Shown here piece after piece: positions 9,859 through 22,008 of a DNA stretch of 64,000 nt. How positions within the stretch are numbered: the stretch's first letter is position 1; the number at the start of each line of letters is the position of its first letter. The stretch is taken from positions 1,550,001-1,614,000 of the forward strand of contig JALBUN010000001.1 in NCBI GenBank assembly GCA_025174535.1. Reading direction: 5' to 3'. The translations under genes were made by a program, and so were the position numbers. Below the pieces are notes generated by a model. The model saw nothing but the letters and a program-made list of their open reading frames with translations, was not told the DNA's origin and did not search any database. This DNA comes from Cantharellus purpuraceus. Taxonomy: Eukaryota; Basidiomycota; Agaricomycetes; Cantharellales; Hydnaceae.

Positions 9859-11906
9859 ATGATCCCCCAATTTCCCAATGAAGTCATCGAGGCCGTCTTG
9901 TTGTGCTTCCCATCCCTCTCCCGTTCCATGGAGAGCGTGCGTACGTTATCCAGGGTAGGACTGGCCAATTCACGTTTCTTGGCAGTGTCACGCCTACCCA
10001 GTCAGTTGCGCACCTTGTATGTTTATGCATCCACTTATCGGTCCGGACAGGCATTTGGGAGCCGCATTATGCAGAACGGTGGATGCGGTCGGACGTTGCT
10101 CGAGAAGAGAGTCGGAAATCGAGTGCAAATGGAGACTGGTGGCGTATGTTCTACGCTCGCAGCTGTCTCGAACAGAAGGCTTTGAGTCTTTTGGATGCCA
10201 TCATACCATACACAGACATGAGAAACTCTCTCGCTGTTCAGCTGGTTTATGACTGTGGGCTCGACGTATGGGAGGTAATCTTGGAAGAGACCACCCGTGT
10301 CCATTTCCGTGATTTCCGGAACACCGAATCTCCCGACGGCGAAGTCCCTGTCGAGGGTCTCACACGTCAGTACTGGGCACGCGAGGTTCTTGGTGTGGTT
10401 TCCCGTTCCCGTGCTGTTGGCATTTGGCATCCTTTAGCCAATCGAATGATAGCAGACGTATCGTACGAAAAGATAATGGGAGCCTTCGCCGCATTCTTCG
10501 ACGAGGATATAGAAAGCGTAAAGCACGATTATTTTACATTATTCATCAATCTTCTCAACATGTTTGCTAGATATTCGAAGAATTTGACAGGCTCACTGAG
10601 GACTGCGACGAACATCTACACAAACAGGGTATAACTGACGCTTCTGGACCGACAGAGACCATCATGGAGCTCTGCGCCTGGATGCGACTACATGGGTTTG
10701 TCAGGCGAGAAACCCCCATAGTTGATCCACAAGAGCTACATCATATAGTAAATCACTTACCGCATCGTGCTCTGTTCGACCAGCCGGTTAAACTCCCCAT
10801 GTCGCTTGCTTATGTTTTCATATGCATCGCACAGCGGCTCGGCATCGACGCTCGGCCGGTTTCCTTCCCATCCAATGTCTTAGTGGTGATCTCCCCGCGT
10901 GGAGGAGACGCAATCTATGTGGATCTTTTCGATTCTTCTACACACGCTGTTATCTACTATGGCTCCGAGGTACAAGTCTTGCTCCGGCGGATAGGAATCA
11001 ACCCAGGGGCTCTTCTAGACATAGGAATTTTATCTCCCACCCCCCCTGGAACGATGCTGCTTCGGGCCGTCAGAAACATACTCCATTGTATCGAGCGAGA
11101 AAACAATCATGCTACTTACACCGAGATGGACGATGTCGCGGACGATGTCGAATGCTATGGACGACCAGGCCACTTTGCGGGCTACTGCTGTGCACTGCTT
11201 ATTAGTGGTACCACGCGGGCAGTCCCATATTTATTTGAATCCAATGTTGGTGGCCCCTTTGACAGTGAGGTGGTTTTGAAACATATGATTCGCCCGGCTC
11301 TGGACCCCAATGTCAGAGAGGAGCTGGATCATTTTCTTGCACGACAAGGCTTTAGTGACACCTGCGTTCCTAGAACTGCCGGTAGAGGCGGGGTCAAATA
11401 CTTCATTGGGATGATATGTCATAATGTCATGTACAACTTTGTCGGTGTGATCAAGCGTTGGGATGTGAGTTCGTCATTCTCGTTGAACATGCAACTTGAT
11501 GGGTAACGCTGGTTGTCACAGTATCAGTGCGAAAAGGGAGATGAGTGGGTCCGTGATAGAGGTGTCGATGTCCTAGCTCGGGGAAGACTTCAGCCATTTT
11601 ATCACTGCTTCGCTCCCAACGGTCGTAAAGCATGTGAGTGGGATCTCGTATCTGCGTGACGACGTTTTGATCTCACAGTAACGTTCAGATATCCCGGAAG
11701 ACGTGATGAGGCCAATCCGTTATCCAAGGGCTAACGACATCCGTTTTCTCATCAGTGCTAATAAAGACCTCGGACGCTGGTTTGATGGTGTGGAGTTTAA
11801 TGACTCTGGAGCTGCCAGATTTACCTTGAGTCCGGAATCCCGAATGCTCTACCCTGACGATGATATGATCGGAAGAATGTTCCTGGAAAATGAAATACAT
11901 CAATAG
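9859..11906 (+). CDS. F-box / SirB1-like / YccV-like protein (FBXO21-type)
   Basis: Five exons (9859-10000, 10051-10517, 10571-11464, 11522-11633, 11689-11906), predicted 610 residues. The F-box is at residues 1-47 (PNEVIEAVLLCFPSLSRSME). A middle segment with HYAERW leads into a transglutaminase-like SirB1 region (about 230-320, LCAWMRLHGF and LPMSLAYVFICIAQRLGI). The C-terminus is a hemimethylated-DNA-binding YccV-like domain (about 485-570, KYFIGMICHNVMYNFVGVIKRWD and LQPFYHCF). This order matches the animal and fungal FBXO21 family, substrate receptors of SCF ubiquitin ligases. The start lies in a good context (CCCACCATGA). All introns are 50-57 nt and keep frame. The substrate is unknown. 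Confidence 0.9.
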
Positions 11907-12122
11907 TATCGTAGATCTCAATATAATAAAATCTGTACTCCACCGTAAGATAGTACTTGAAAGATGGAGAGTAAGTGGCCAGATATATTGTCCTGTCTAA
12001 GCATCTATTGAGACAACATGAATTCAGGTCTCTCAATCGATAATTCATTTCATTTTGAAGACTCACAAAATGACATTCTCGCGTACAGCAATACAAGTTT
12101 TCATGTACGAAAAGTAATACAG

Positions 12123-14169
12123 TTATACATTCGCTGCTCTCCCCTCCATGCTAACGTCAAGGATCTCTCCTATCCACGACATTAGAGCATCCTCTCTAAC
12201 TCTGACATTTTCCAACAATTTCCTAACGCCGACGAAAGCCTTTCGACCTCGTCTTTGGCCTTTTGCGTCTTCCTCTTCGTCACGCAAGTCATCGTCAGCG
12301 TCCTCCTCGACGACACCAGGGAACCCGAAATGATCCTCGTCCGCTCGTGGAGCAGCGTCGGTAGCCGCAAACGAGGTCCGAAACAGTACTCGCACGATTA
12401 GAAGCGCCGTAAGCGAGGTCGATGGAGGGTCAGTACTTGGACTGGGGAAGGTCACTTGTGGGTTTGGTGGTGGTGGCGGCATCCGTGCTGTTGGAGTCGG
12501 AGATGGATGGGGATAAGAAGTCATCGGAAGAGTTATGTTCTCGAGCTGTGATGGATGGCGTAATGGAAGCTTGGGAGCAGGTATATGAGTGGAAATGTGG
12601 GTTTGCAGAACCTTCAACGAGGATGATGAAAATTGGCAATTTGACCATTCGCAGCCCGACACCTCTTGATTCTCAAATGTCTTCATATGCTCTAGGACGT
12701 GCACCCACAGTTCATTTGGATTCTGGAAAATTTGGGACGAGCATGAAGCTCGTTGCCATTTGCATTTGAATCGCTCTTCTGTAATATCCACCATTTTTCG
12801 CGTGATCCCTCGGATGACAAAGCGGGCCTGTGCTCCAGGGAGAACCATCGCCTGTGCAGTGGGAAAAACATGAGACACGTTTTTGATCACGTCTGCCGCA
12901 GTTAACAACTGGTGTGTATCCTGGCGCTGGCCAAATGTATCTCTATAGAGACCCCAAAAGTCTACCTGCGTCATTTCCTCCGTATCCGATGCGACAAATA
13001 ACGAGCGCATCCTGGTTTCATTTCAGCATCCAAGGAAGACATGAATGTTCAAAAACACTTACCATTCATAAGACCGTTCCGGCTCTGCAATTGCTGCAAT
13101 CCTGTCCAGCTCTTCGGTGGTGAGATCGCTCTGACGCTTTGTCACAGCGACAGCTGGAGCTGTGCGAACAGGCTCAGAGAGAAGGTCAATACTCTTCAAC
13201 TCCTCCTGCTGCTCTTTCAATAGTAATGTGGCGAGTAGCCTCAAGGTACTTGGCATACTCGGATGGAGGAGGAATGCTTTGACCATTGGTGGGTGGGAAA
13301 GATGTGCGTAAAGGTAGTCTAGGCATGCGGTTATAAGAGCTGTGTCTACTAGCAACGGAAGATAACGAAGGGAAGCACGTAGTGCCGGCGATGTGCTTGT
13401 GAGGTATACAGCGTTTTGCGGATTGGAGAGGATATGAGTAAGGGTTCGCAGTGCCGTTATTATCATGGTGCGGTCATTTGAGGACTCTGCGAGTTCTTCG
13501 AGAGGACGAATGAGATCGACTGGGGAAAGGGATTCGACTGGGGGTTGTGGGTTACTAGACGCCATGGAATGTAGCAGGTCCACGACGTGAAGCAAAAACT
13601 CTGAATTAGCATCTGAATCAGCCTTGATGCAACGGAGCGCATTGTAGAGCAAGAGTCGTGTCCGCGAATGTGTCGAGAGGTGTTGAGCATTGGGTTCGTT
13701 CAAAGATGCATTGCGTAAGATGAACATGGCTTCCAAGGCATGTCGTCGCTTACGTGCGCTTGCTGGGGGTGGAGAAAAGACATTCCCATGGTTACATTCG
13801 TCGGCACCCCTATCGACATACCACTCAGGCCATTCTACTAAGATATCCGTCAAGCCCGGGATGCTTTTCAAGATGAATTGATCATTATGAGATAGGCGAC
13901 ACATCCGCTCCAGAGCCCAGTTCACCTCCCTAGGGATGCCGGAACGTAGAGCTAAAAGCATCCTATTTGTTGGGGTGTATTCCGTGTACCATTCTAAGCA
14001 TCTGGTCATTGGCTTATAGTTGTATACCAACGTGCAAGCTAAGCTTACTTTCGTAATCATCCGGAAGTAGTGGACGCGCTCCTTGGGGTAGTACATAGCC
14101 AGAGCCATATATGGGAAGCTTTGCATGGTGTTGAGCCACCCGTGGCGCAGTCCCGTATGTGAATGCCAT
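12123..14169 (-). CDS. rsc9: RSC chromatin-remodelling complex subunit Rsc9 (ARID2-like)
   Basis: Three exons (14169-14049, 13993-13063, 13011-12123), predicted 646 residues. The N-terminal part carries the family block PDDYEKWYTEYTPTNR followed by LLALRSGIPREVNWALERM and a long helical-repeat region. The second half has the RFX-like winged-helix block (DFWGLYRDTFGQ ... VSHVFPTAQA) and two C2H2-like fingers (CKWQRASCSS...H and CEWSNCQF...H). The C-terminus is acidic (DEDHFGFPGVVEEDADDD). Rsc9 and ARID2 are subunits of RSC/PBAF SWI/SNF remodelers. The start MAFTYGTAPRVAQHHAKLP is preferred; a Met 18 residues upstream (14223) is possible. The gene is convergent with the F-box gene, with 216 bp between stops. 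Confidence 0.85.
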
Positions 14170-14872
14170 CAAGAGACCAAAGCTGAGTGGAAGTAGACAA
14201 AAATACGCGCCGTCACATGTCACACTATCGTGTCACACCCCACACTCCTCCCTTAAGTATGTTTTCTGGATCGAGGAAATTTCAGCTTTCATTTAATATT
14301 CAAGTAGACTACTGAGGTTGGAGGCAGAGAACGCAGCGTTGCAACTTGTTGATTCAAACATAACTCATAGGCAACCGGCTCTCCACGGGGCCTCCAGGCC
14401 GGCCATCCAGAAGCTCAAGAGAAGTTGGCTGTTTGTCCAAATTATCCAAATTAAAAGTGATGCTATTAAGGCTTCGATAGGGTTTCCTAGGCAACGGGTA
14501 TTCAGGCACACACAAAACTAAACATTGTGAATGTAGGCGCATGCTTACTTGGTTGAATCTCCGCCAAAGTACAATGGGTATTTGTTTGCACCTGCCAAAT
14601 GCCGCACACGCCTACAATGGGCCTTTGTTTATATCTGCCATCCATCAATGGACCTTTGTTGACTTCTGTCTATCTTCCCACACCCTCCAATGGTCATCCG
14701 ACGCGAGCCACATTCGAGGTATAAGAGCACAGGATGCTGGTCTGTCTTCCTCACCAACAGCACTCGTCATTCGAGAACACAAGACATTCTGAGACACCTT
14801 GAGATACAACAGCCTTCACATTGTAAGTTCCACAGTCTCTACTAGCGTTCGCCATGTTCACCGATAATTCAG
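14170..14872. other. Divergent promoter region with CAATGG repeats and 5'UTR intron
   Basis: Non-coding interval between rsc9 (minus) and the gene at 14873 (plus). A motif of the type CAATGGRYCTTTGTT occurs three times (14572, 14615, 14646), with a further CCAATGG near 14688. TATAAG at 14720 and a consensus intron (GTAAGT...TTCAG, 14823-14872) immediately before the plus-strand ATG complete a plausible core promoter and leader. Confidence 0.6.
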
Positions 14873-15469
14873 ATGTCCTCATCTGCCTCAACTTTCCCTG
14901 GCCCCTCTCGTTTGAGCCTCGATGCCGTCTTGACTAATGCAGTCGAGGCTGAAGCTTGCCGTGAAACTACTCCGGCCCAACCACCAGCTGTCTCCACCGA
15001 GCATCATGATCAACAGGGTGCTCCCCATTCCCTGGAAGCTCACCGATTATCTTGCGACACAACTTCCGCCCCTCCCCCTTATTCTTCCGAGTCATACATT
15101 GGCACAGTGACAGAAAAGCAGATGGAGGTTGCTTCTGATAAAGAACCACCGACATTAGCCCGCTTGCTTTTCATGTATGGATTCTGTACGTTTCTCGAGT
15201 TGCGTTCAAATGCGTCTTGCTTACCATTGCCAACACTAGTGTTCTTCCCATTTTGGCTGGCAGGAATCTACATATTGTATTCGCCTCTTCTTCCTACCCC
15301 TGACTGGGAAGCTGGAAAAACCGAAGAGGAGAAGGCCCAACAGTTACGAGTCCTCCGGAAGACCGAACTGAAGTGGGCACATCGCTGTCTGTGGGCAATG
15401 TCTGGTCTCCTTGTCACTACTTTCCTTCTGGTTGTCATCATCAAGTTTGGCATTATGAGCCCCATTTGA
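14873..15469 (+). CDS. Small single-domain fungal membrane protein
   Basis: Two exons (14873-15185, 15240-15469), predicted 180 residues. The first 85 residues are polar and Pro/Ser/Thr-rich (PPPYSSESY, a PPxY-type motif). Next is the hydrophobic block LLFMYGFLFFPFWLAGIYIL and a charged loop (EEKAQQLRVLRKTELKW). The second membrane span is LWAMSGLLVTTFLLVVIIKFG. Layout and the YGFxFPxFW pattern match a common but uncharacterised family of small basidiomycete membrane proteins. The PPxY motif could bind WW domains of Rsp5-type ligases (inference). The ATG directly follows a leader intron. Confidence 0.8.
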   Translation: MSSSASTFPGPSRLSLDAVLTNAVEAEACRETTPAQPPAVSTEHHDQQGAPHSLEAHRLSCDTTSAPPPYSSESYIGTVTEKQMEVASDKEPPTLARLLFMYGFCTFLELRSNASCLPLPTLVFFPFWLAGIYILYSPLLPTPDWEAGKTEEEKAQQLRVLRKTELKWAHRCLWAMSGLLVTTFLLVVIIKFGIMSPI

Positions 15470-15600
15470 AGTTTCTCTTCGTTTCAAATATTTGTACACA
15501 CATCATTCCACGAGTGATCTGTATTATTATTCCCATATATTTATCAAGTAACACGGGATCCTCTTCACTTGCACTTGTGCTGTTACATAATGTGTGACAT

Positions 15601-17043
15601 ATGCCCCATCTCCGAGTCCTTGCTGCAGGTTCAAATGCACATGGTCAGCTGGCAAACGAGTCCTTTGATGACTCCCATGTGTTTCGACCTTGTGTATTTG
15701 CTTCAGACCACACCACCACTCCTAAGCTTCCAGGCGACCACGTCCTCTCCATAGCGTGCGGAGCCAATCATACTCTTATATTGGTTGAGTTAGGGCATCC
15801 GCCTGGGCAGAGCCATCAACCAGTACGCCAACTTTGGGGATGCGGAGACGGTCTCAAGGGCCAGTTAGGACCAAGTTATCTTCGAGGTGTCTCTCAAAGT
15901 TGTAGTTCTTCGGTTTTCTGGCGGCTAGACCAGACCCTTCTGGGTGCTACTGGCATAGATGAGGAGAAGTACATGATTCATGCCATTGCTGCTGCTTGGG
16001 AATCTACGTTTATCGTGCTTCGTTCGAAACACGATATGCTTCGACGTTCCAGGGATATGGTCATCGCAATGGGAAACAATGACCATGGTGATCTAGGGAC
16101 CGGGCTATCTCCCACAGCGTTGAAACATAGCCATGAACCTCGTCGGGTGGCCCTGGAAGAGATCCTCGACACTGCTTATCCAAAGATTCTCACCGGCTTC
16201 CGCATTAATAACATCGCGGCTGGTCTGCATCATGTCATTGCTACATTACATCTGTTTCTTAAAGATGGGGAAGAGGAAGTAGTCATCGGTTGGGGCGCCA
16301 GCCGACATGAGCAGCTTGGGAGCTTCCCATCCCAAGCCCTCTCGAAACTCGGCAAATCTAAAGCGACTCGTATGAGTCCGTTCGTTTCTTTGCCCCGCAT
16401 TCTGCCCACGTTTCAGGGGACTCCTGGTCACGATACTACTGATTCAGTCGTGACATATGCGTTGGGCGGCCATCATTCTGTATTCCTTCATCATTCAGGA
16501 CGTGTCACGGGTCTGGGTTCGAACAAGAAAGGGCAATTATCCGGACTGCATGATGCATCTGGCACCGTCAGAGATGTGCGGTGTACCTGGAATGGGACCT
16601 ATCTAACCCTTCAAAGTGCGAGCGAACAATTGGACCAAGATCATTCACAGTGGAAGATTCATGCTACAGGTGCTGGCGACAAAGGGCAACTGGGGCATGC
16701 TCACTCGGCGACTTCCGAATCCTCGACACCTGGCCTACAAATTATCCAGTTCCCTTTCCAGCCTAATACCCGTCGACTAATAGACGTAACCTGTGGGAGT
16801 GAGCATATACTTGTTCTACTTGCGAGAATCGATGAGCAAGACTCTTCTGTTGTCCAAGAACAAGAAGTGATGGCTTGGGGATGGAATGAGCACGGTAACC
16901 TTGGGCTTGGACACACCACCGACGCCCATTTACCGGTTGTAATTTGGCCTCTACCGGGCGCTGAGCAACGTGGTAGCCGTGTGCAATCTATTTGGGCAGG
17001 TTGTGGGACTAGTTGGATTGTAGAGACATTTGTAGATCTATGA
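15601..17043 (+). CDS. RCC1-repeat protein (Ats1-like)
   Basis: Intronless, 480 residues. RCC1-type blades repeat through the whole length: VLAAGSNAHGQLA, IACGANHTLIL, WGCGDGLKGQLG, AMGNNDHGDLG, WGASRHEQLG, GLGSNKKGQLS, ATGAGDKGQLGH and WGWNEHGNLGLGH, each followed by a G(C/L)xH-type turn. Length and blade number fit a single seven-bladed propeller with no extra domain, like yeast Ats1, rather than a long HERC protein. A guanine-nucleotide-exchange role cannot be claimed from sequence. The stop lies only 29 bp before the ATG of the next gene. Confidence 0.85.
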   Translation: MPHLRVLAAGSNAHGQLANESFDDSHVFRPCVFASDHTTTPKLPGDHVLSIACGANHTLILVELGHPPGQSHQPVRQLWGCGDGLKGQLGPSYLRGVSQSCSSSVFWRLDQTLLGATGIDEEKYMIHAIAAAWESTFIVLRSKHDMLRRSRDMVIAMGNNDHGDLGTGLSPTALKHSHEPRRVALEEILDTAYPKILTGFRINNIAAGLHHVIATLHLFLKDGEEEVVIGWGASRHEQLGSFPSQALSKLGKSKATRMSPFVSLPRILPTFQGTPGHDTTDSVVTYALGGHHSVFLHHSGRVTGLGSNKKGQLSGLHDASGTVRDVRCTWNGTYLTLQSASEQLDQDHSQWKIHATGAGDKGQLGHAHSATSESSTPGLQIIQFPFQPNTRRLIDVTCGSEHILVLLARIDEQDSSVVQEQEVMAWGWNEHGNLGLGHTTDAHLPVVIWPLPGAEQRGSRVQSIWAGCGTSWIVETFVDL

Positions 17044-17072
17044 ATAACCTGACTGATTAGGTAAGGCTCACT

Positions 17073-18691
17073 ATGGCCAGCGAGACAACGCCACTATTAC
17101 CAGCTTCTACTGATGCTGAGAACACGTTTCCGACAATATTATCTGCTGCCCAGAGGCTCCCACCAAATCCCAGCTTATTTGATTTTCAAAATTTGTATCC
17201 CCATCCTTTAGGCACGGCGCAACCGCTGCGAGCCGTAGCATTCCGATTGCTCCTTGTACTCCATCTCCTTGTCAGCGACAGCGGTGAATGTACACTATCC
17301 GAAAGACAGAGCACTATACAAGCATTTCAGGATTCCCATGAGCAAGATCGTCGCAGAGAGAATCTACGGCGCATCGCATCCGCCATTCTGGGATATGTCC
17401 CTATTGCGATCACAGATGCTGGACACTCTGGGGCCACTGAACGTGTCCCGAAAGATGTATCTGTAGAGCGCGTCCTTTTCACGTCATTTCCCATGGACGC
17501 TCCGTCGTTCCAAAGACTTCGTGGTTCGCTATAATTCCATTTACGTGGGCGTGATTTTCGTGGCTCACACTGCTGTCTTTGTAGTCATAGATCTTCTTGC
17601 GCACCCTGCCGTACCCACAGCGGTCTTGATCGATCCGCTCATAAATCTGTCTCTTCTGAGATTGTGGAAGTATGGCCGGGCCTCTATGGAACCTCTGCCA
17701 TCAGCATCACCACTTCGTAGATTATTAAATATGTATGACGCTGCCTCTACGCCACGGTTAGCGAATATGTTTTTTTGGTTCCTTTCACTGATTGACTTCA
17801 CTTGTCATAAACTTAAGTGCCGTACACGCCGTACACATAACTGCGCACCTGGCTTACCTTGTTCTTCTTGCGCACCTGATCCTATACCCTTCCCCGCAAC
17901 CCATCCTCCTAAAGACACCCGGGGGTCCAATTGGTTTTCGTGAACCCATCATTGCCATCTACAGCATCTCCAATATCGCCTTCCAACCCTTGTCTTCGTC
18001 TGCATTCCCTCACGTATTTGCACTTTTCGCCCTCCTTATTTCACTCCCAGCTTCACCCTCTCCCGACACTACTTCTTTTAGTCTGTTAGTTTTTGCGCTT
18101 TGCCTGCATATTCTATTCTTACAATCTCCAAATTATCCGACCATACCTCTCCTTTTCGAACCTACTCGGTGGCTTCCCTTGAACTCGTTATATACCTCCT
18201 CTTTAACCCGATATTTACTACCTGCCTTCGTGTTTTTGCTCCCTGTCCTTCTTACCTCTACAGTATTGCTCTCGTTGTCACTTTCTGGCCCAACGCTCAC
18301 CGGGCAGGCAATCGATGTCACATCAAGAGCACCACCCTCGGCCTTCCTGGCCCTATTTGCCATAGGTTGTTTCCTATTCCTATATCTCTCTCTTTCTTCT
18401 TTATTACTTTCCCCATCTTCAGTCCATAAAGACGAGAACAAATGGGACTGGGAGACGTATGGAGCAGGTGTGGGCATTGCGGGGCGACGCTCTCTCATTC
18501 GAGCCATCCTTGCATATTCCCCATCTCGACAGCCCACCAACTTAGCATACCCTCCCCCTTTGAACATATTATCATACCCGCTCAATTTTTTGCCATGGCT
18601 ACCCCGTAAAGTACAGAAAAATTTGTGGAGGCTCGTGGTCGGCCCCTTTGCATTTCTGGCAGGGGGGCTCTGGGGTTGGGGGCTTCTATAA
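17073..18691 (+). CDS. Multi-pass membrane protein of unknown function
   Basis: Proposed exons 17073-17442, 17516-17756 and 17818-18691, 494 residues. It starts MASETTPLLPAS, a TPLL head typical of vacuolar or endosomal membrane proteins. Several hydrophobic spans follow (IYVGVIFVAHTAVFVVI, AYLVLLAHLILY, VFALFALLISL, FLLPVLLTSTVLLSL, LFAIGCFLFLYLSLSSLLL) and a short C-terminal span. A conserved-looking LRRLLNMYDAASTPR precedes the second intron. The middle of exon 1 (about 17270-17440) is uncertain because two frames are open there, so one extra intron may be missed. I do not recognise a named family. Confidence 0.6.
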
Positions 18692-18927
18692 GTAAAGTGT
18701 ACAACATCTATGAAGTCCGCAGATGTCAAGACACTTGTAGCTATATCTTCAGTCAGAGTTTCCTTGATAGTAATATACTTGCCACCGACATCAATGCAAC
18801 TCGATACCATCCTATTCTCCCAACGAGATGTTGTCTCGCGCCCATCTACACAATTGATATAGAGCGTCTACACAGATGATTGATGACTCCCACTATTCAT
18901 ACAAGCCAGCGACGCTTCACTCCGCTT

Positions 18928-21788
18928 CTACTCATCATCGTCCCATCGGTATAAGCCAGGCATGCTAGGTGTGTCCTGGGCCCTCTGACTGGCCCGCCTC
19001 GCAGCACGCTCAGCACGCTCGAGCTTTTGCCTCTCAACGTAGTCCTCGATCTTACCCATTCCGCCTCCCACCTTACCAATCCCTTTCCATTCATGTCTTG
19101 CGACGCTACTCTGGCTATGACCACTCTCCCAGGCAACACTCATAAGTACCGGCTCCTGAAAAGTTAAAAGGCAAAGGGTACATCAATAACGTAAGGACAG
19201 GTACAAACACCGTCGATAGCGTAAAGCTGCGTACCTGGGAGTGCCAACTAACATCTCGGACACAGACAGATGAGGGATGAAAATGGCCTGTCAGAGGTTC
19301 CCCTGGGTCGCGATCAGATGGGTCGAAGGACATAGGTAACGTTCTGCTTCGATCTAAAACTTGTACCACTCGACCGTCCAATGAGTATATCTGCAAATCT
19401 TGTTGCTATATCATAGGTCACCCGCGAGGCGTGTAGATGGACACTAACGTGAATTCTGCCATCGGAAGAGCCAGTGTATAAATAGTTTGCACCGGTGGTC
19501 TCTATTGGACTAAAGTGACAACGGATGAGGGTCCTGAAGACTTGATGACCTCGATATGTCATCACACTGCAATCTTTTGGATGAGCTTTATATCGCGGCT
19601 TGATATAGGATCCATGTCTGATTTTGACAGCAATGAGACGGTTTACAACTACGAGGATAAGATACTAACCGGTAGTCGAAACTTGCTTGACCATATTGTT
19701 CATGCTGGAATGCTTCGAACTCCGTATGGCTACGCATCTTACGGAGGTCCCAAAGACGCATTGCCTGATCCTTTCCGTTCGATACTACATAGCGACCGTC
19801 TCCCTGAGACAGCATGATTTATCTATTACGATGAAACTTATGTCTAAACTGACCTTGGCAGAGACATAAGTGATGCCCTCTGTGTGGCCCACGAGAACCC
19901 CAGATGGCCTTTGTGTTGAGCCGAGAGATCGTCGATCCCTAAAGTAGGGCGAATCTTCAATTAGCATGTAAACTCGTGATTTAAAAGAAGTCCCACGCAC
20001 CAGACTTTCAAAAATGTGTCGTCTGAAGCACTGAGATGAGGATGTCAATAGGGTATACCTGACACGGAGGGGAGGAGAATTACCTTATGAGCACATTGCC
20101 TGAGGCAGAGTCAGCCCAGCAACAGCTGTTGACATCATCTGCGTGAGCTTCTATGGTAATCGTTTTGCGATTCGCCACCAGGTTATAAACTGGTAATGTT
20201 TCCGAATGAATACAAGGTATCCGAGAAACAGAAGACACGATTTGCTCACCGCGAAGCTCCCCCTGATGACCATTTCCACCGGCGATTACTTCATTTCCAT
20301 CTGCTGAAAATCGACAACTATAGATACCAAAGTAGTCTGAATCATCGTTATCCCACTCATATCTATGATACCGACTGCCAAAGCGCAGAGGTATTTGAGG
20401 AGACGATGGCTCAAACGTTTTTGTCATGTAAATAGTCGACATCTAGAGCAAACACGGATGAAGATGGGGTTTACAGTGATCAACACAAAGACAGCCTACA
20501 ATTGAAGAGTAAATCAGCCTGTGGGAAAGATGAGAGTCAACCAGATCCCAAAAGGGACAAATAGTTGATACCTTTCATTATCGGGACTCAAATGTGACTG
20601 AGGGTTCACGTTTGATGAGAAGTATCAGTTTGTGCAGAGCTGCTCACGTCTGTAATGGTCCATGATCCTGGTACAGCAGCGACGGTTTTAATAGTCTTCA
20701 TTGTTGTCTCATGTTCTGGAATGATAGAAAGCCGTCGCCGCTGCGGAGTCCTCCCTGCGACCCTGGTCGCAGAAACGAAAGGAGCCTTTGTATCGTAGAT
20801 GTGGAGACGCCAATCTGAATGAATTTGTTATTGACTTTCGTAGGGATGCTTTAATTGATCAGAACCTTGGCAACATGTATAATAAAAAGAGGAATCTGCA
20901 AATAAGATGAGAGACACTTGTGGCACATGCCTGTAGGTGACTCGCCCGCAGAATATTGGCCAGAATAAGCATTGCTACCGTAACTGGCAACTATTGTCCC
21001 ATCACAATTGGGTGTGAGGTTCTGTTTGATGATGGTGATATACAAATAACGACAGCCTGCTACACACCAAATGGCTCTTGCTCACCCTGGTCAAGTCATC
21101 TGTCCCTAATCCTTTCCTTCGACCATTACAGCGGCCCATTTCACGTTCTTTCAGCTTCTTCCTAATATTGATTGTTTTCTTGGCTCCTAGTCTCCCAAAT
21201 TCGCCCCCATTCATCAATTCAACCCCTGCTTTCTGTGGACTGGTCACGGGTTTGAACCAGTTCTTCACTTGAGATGGTCTCCGATTCCAGGGAAAGTAGG
21301 AGAGTCTGTTGTCCTCTTCGTCATCATCTTCTGGGACATAATCTGGATCATCATCCTCATCATTGCCTGTAGAATGACTGATCGATCCCCGTATACCTCG
21401 TGACTGCGCTGTGGCAAGAAGTAAACGAACTTGATCCATTGTCAAGCTAGAGGCTAAATTTGCTGTGGGAGGCCAACCGGGGATCGATTGGACGGGTTGA
21501 TTGGTAGGGAAAACGGATATGAACGCAGCTATTATATATATAATTCTATGGTGAGGGATTCGCTTCCGTAGTCGAGAAATACGCACTATCGAGCATTTCC
21601 AACATGGATTGTCTCTGTGCATTCAATCCGTCATCCTCCTCCGTGACGGCGTCTTCAATGTTCTGCTCCTCTGTAATGTTTGGGTCGTCTTGCATTAATT
21701 GGTCTTCGATGTCTACCTCATTGTCGTCGAGGTATCCATCAGGTCCTGCGTAGCCTTCTTCATCTTCATTTTCCCAATCGTGCTCCAT
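18928..21788 (-). CDS. WD40 substrate receptor of CUL4-DDB1 ligases (DCAF11/WDR23-like)
   Basis: About 13 exons on the minus strand. An acidic N-terminus (MEHDWENEDEEG) leads to DQVRLLLATAQSRG and DPDYVPEDDDEEDN. The family block NCDGTIVASYGSNAYSGQYSAD and CCQDWRLHIYDT follows. The WD repeats include EAHADDVNSCCWAD, SDDTFLKVWDRR, GHTEGITYVSAKGDGRYV, NGKDQAMRLWDLRKM, MTYRGHQVFRTLIRCHFSP and CVRDVSWHSQ. These match DCAF11/WDR23 in order and wording. In animals this protein targets NRF-type factors to CUL4. Intron 20896-20945 uses a GC donor. Exon 1 (21788-21587) is the least certain part. Confidence 0.85.
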
Positions 21789-22008
21789 AACGTACGATAG
21801 ACGTTGAAGGAGGTCAGCGAGCAGAGGAGATGAGAAAGCTCGGAGCACTTTTGAGCAATGATGTGCCGATCTTGCCGATTCGGCGACATGACGTTGGCAG
21901 TCCACGACCACACGAGTTACACATTTGAGAGATGGGGTGTTTTCGGAAATTTCAGAATACATATACACTGGTTACTACAATCCAATCACAATAGAATCAA
22001 TTGTTCTT

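Noticed and set aside
15978..16919. Minus-strand ORFs opposite the RCC1-like gene
   Set aside because: Shadows of the intronless plus-strand coding region with no independent support.
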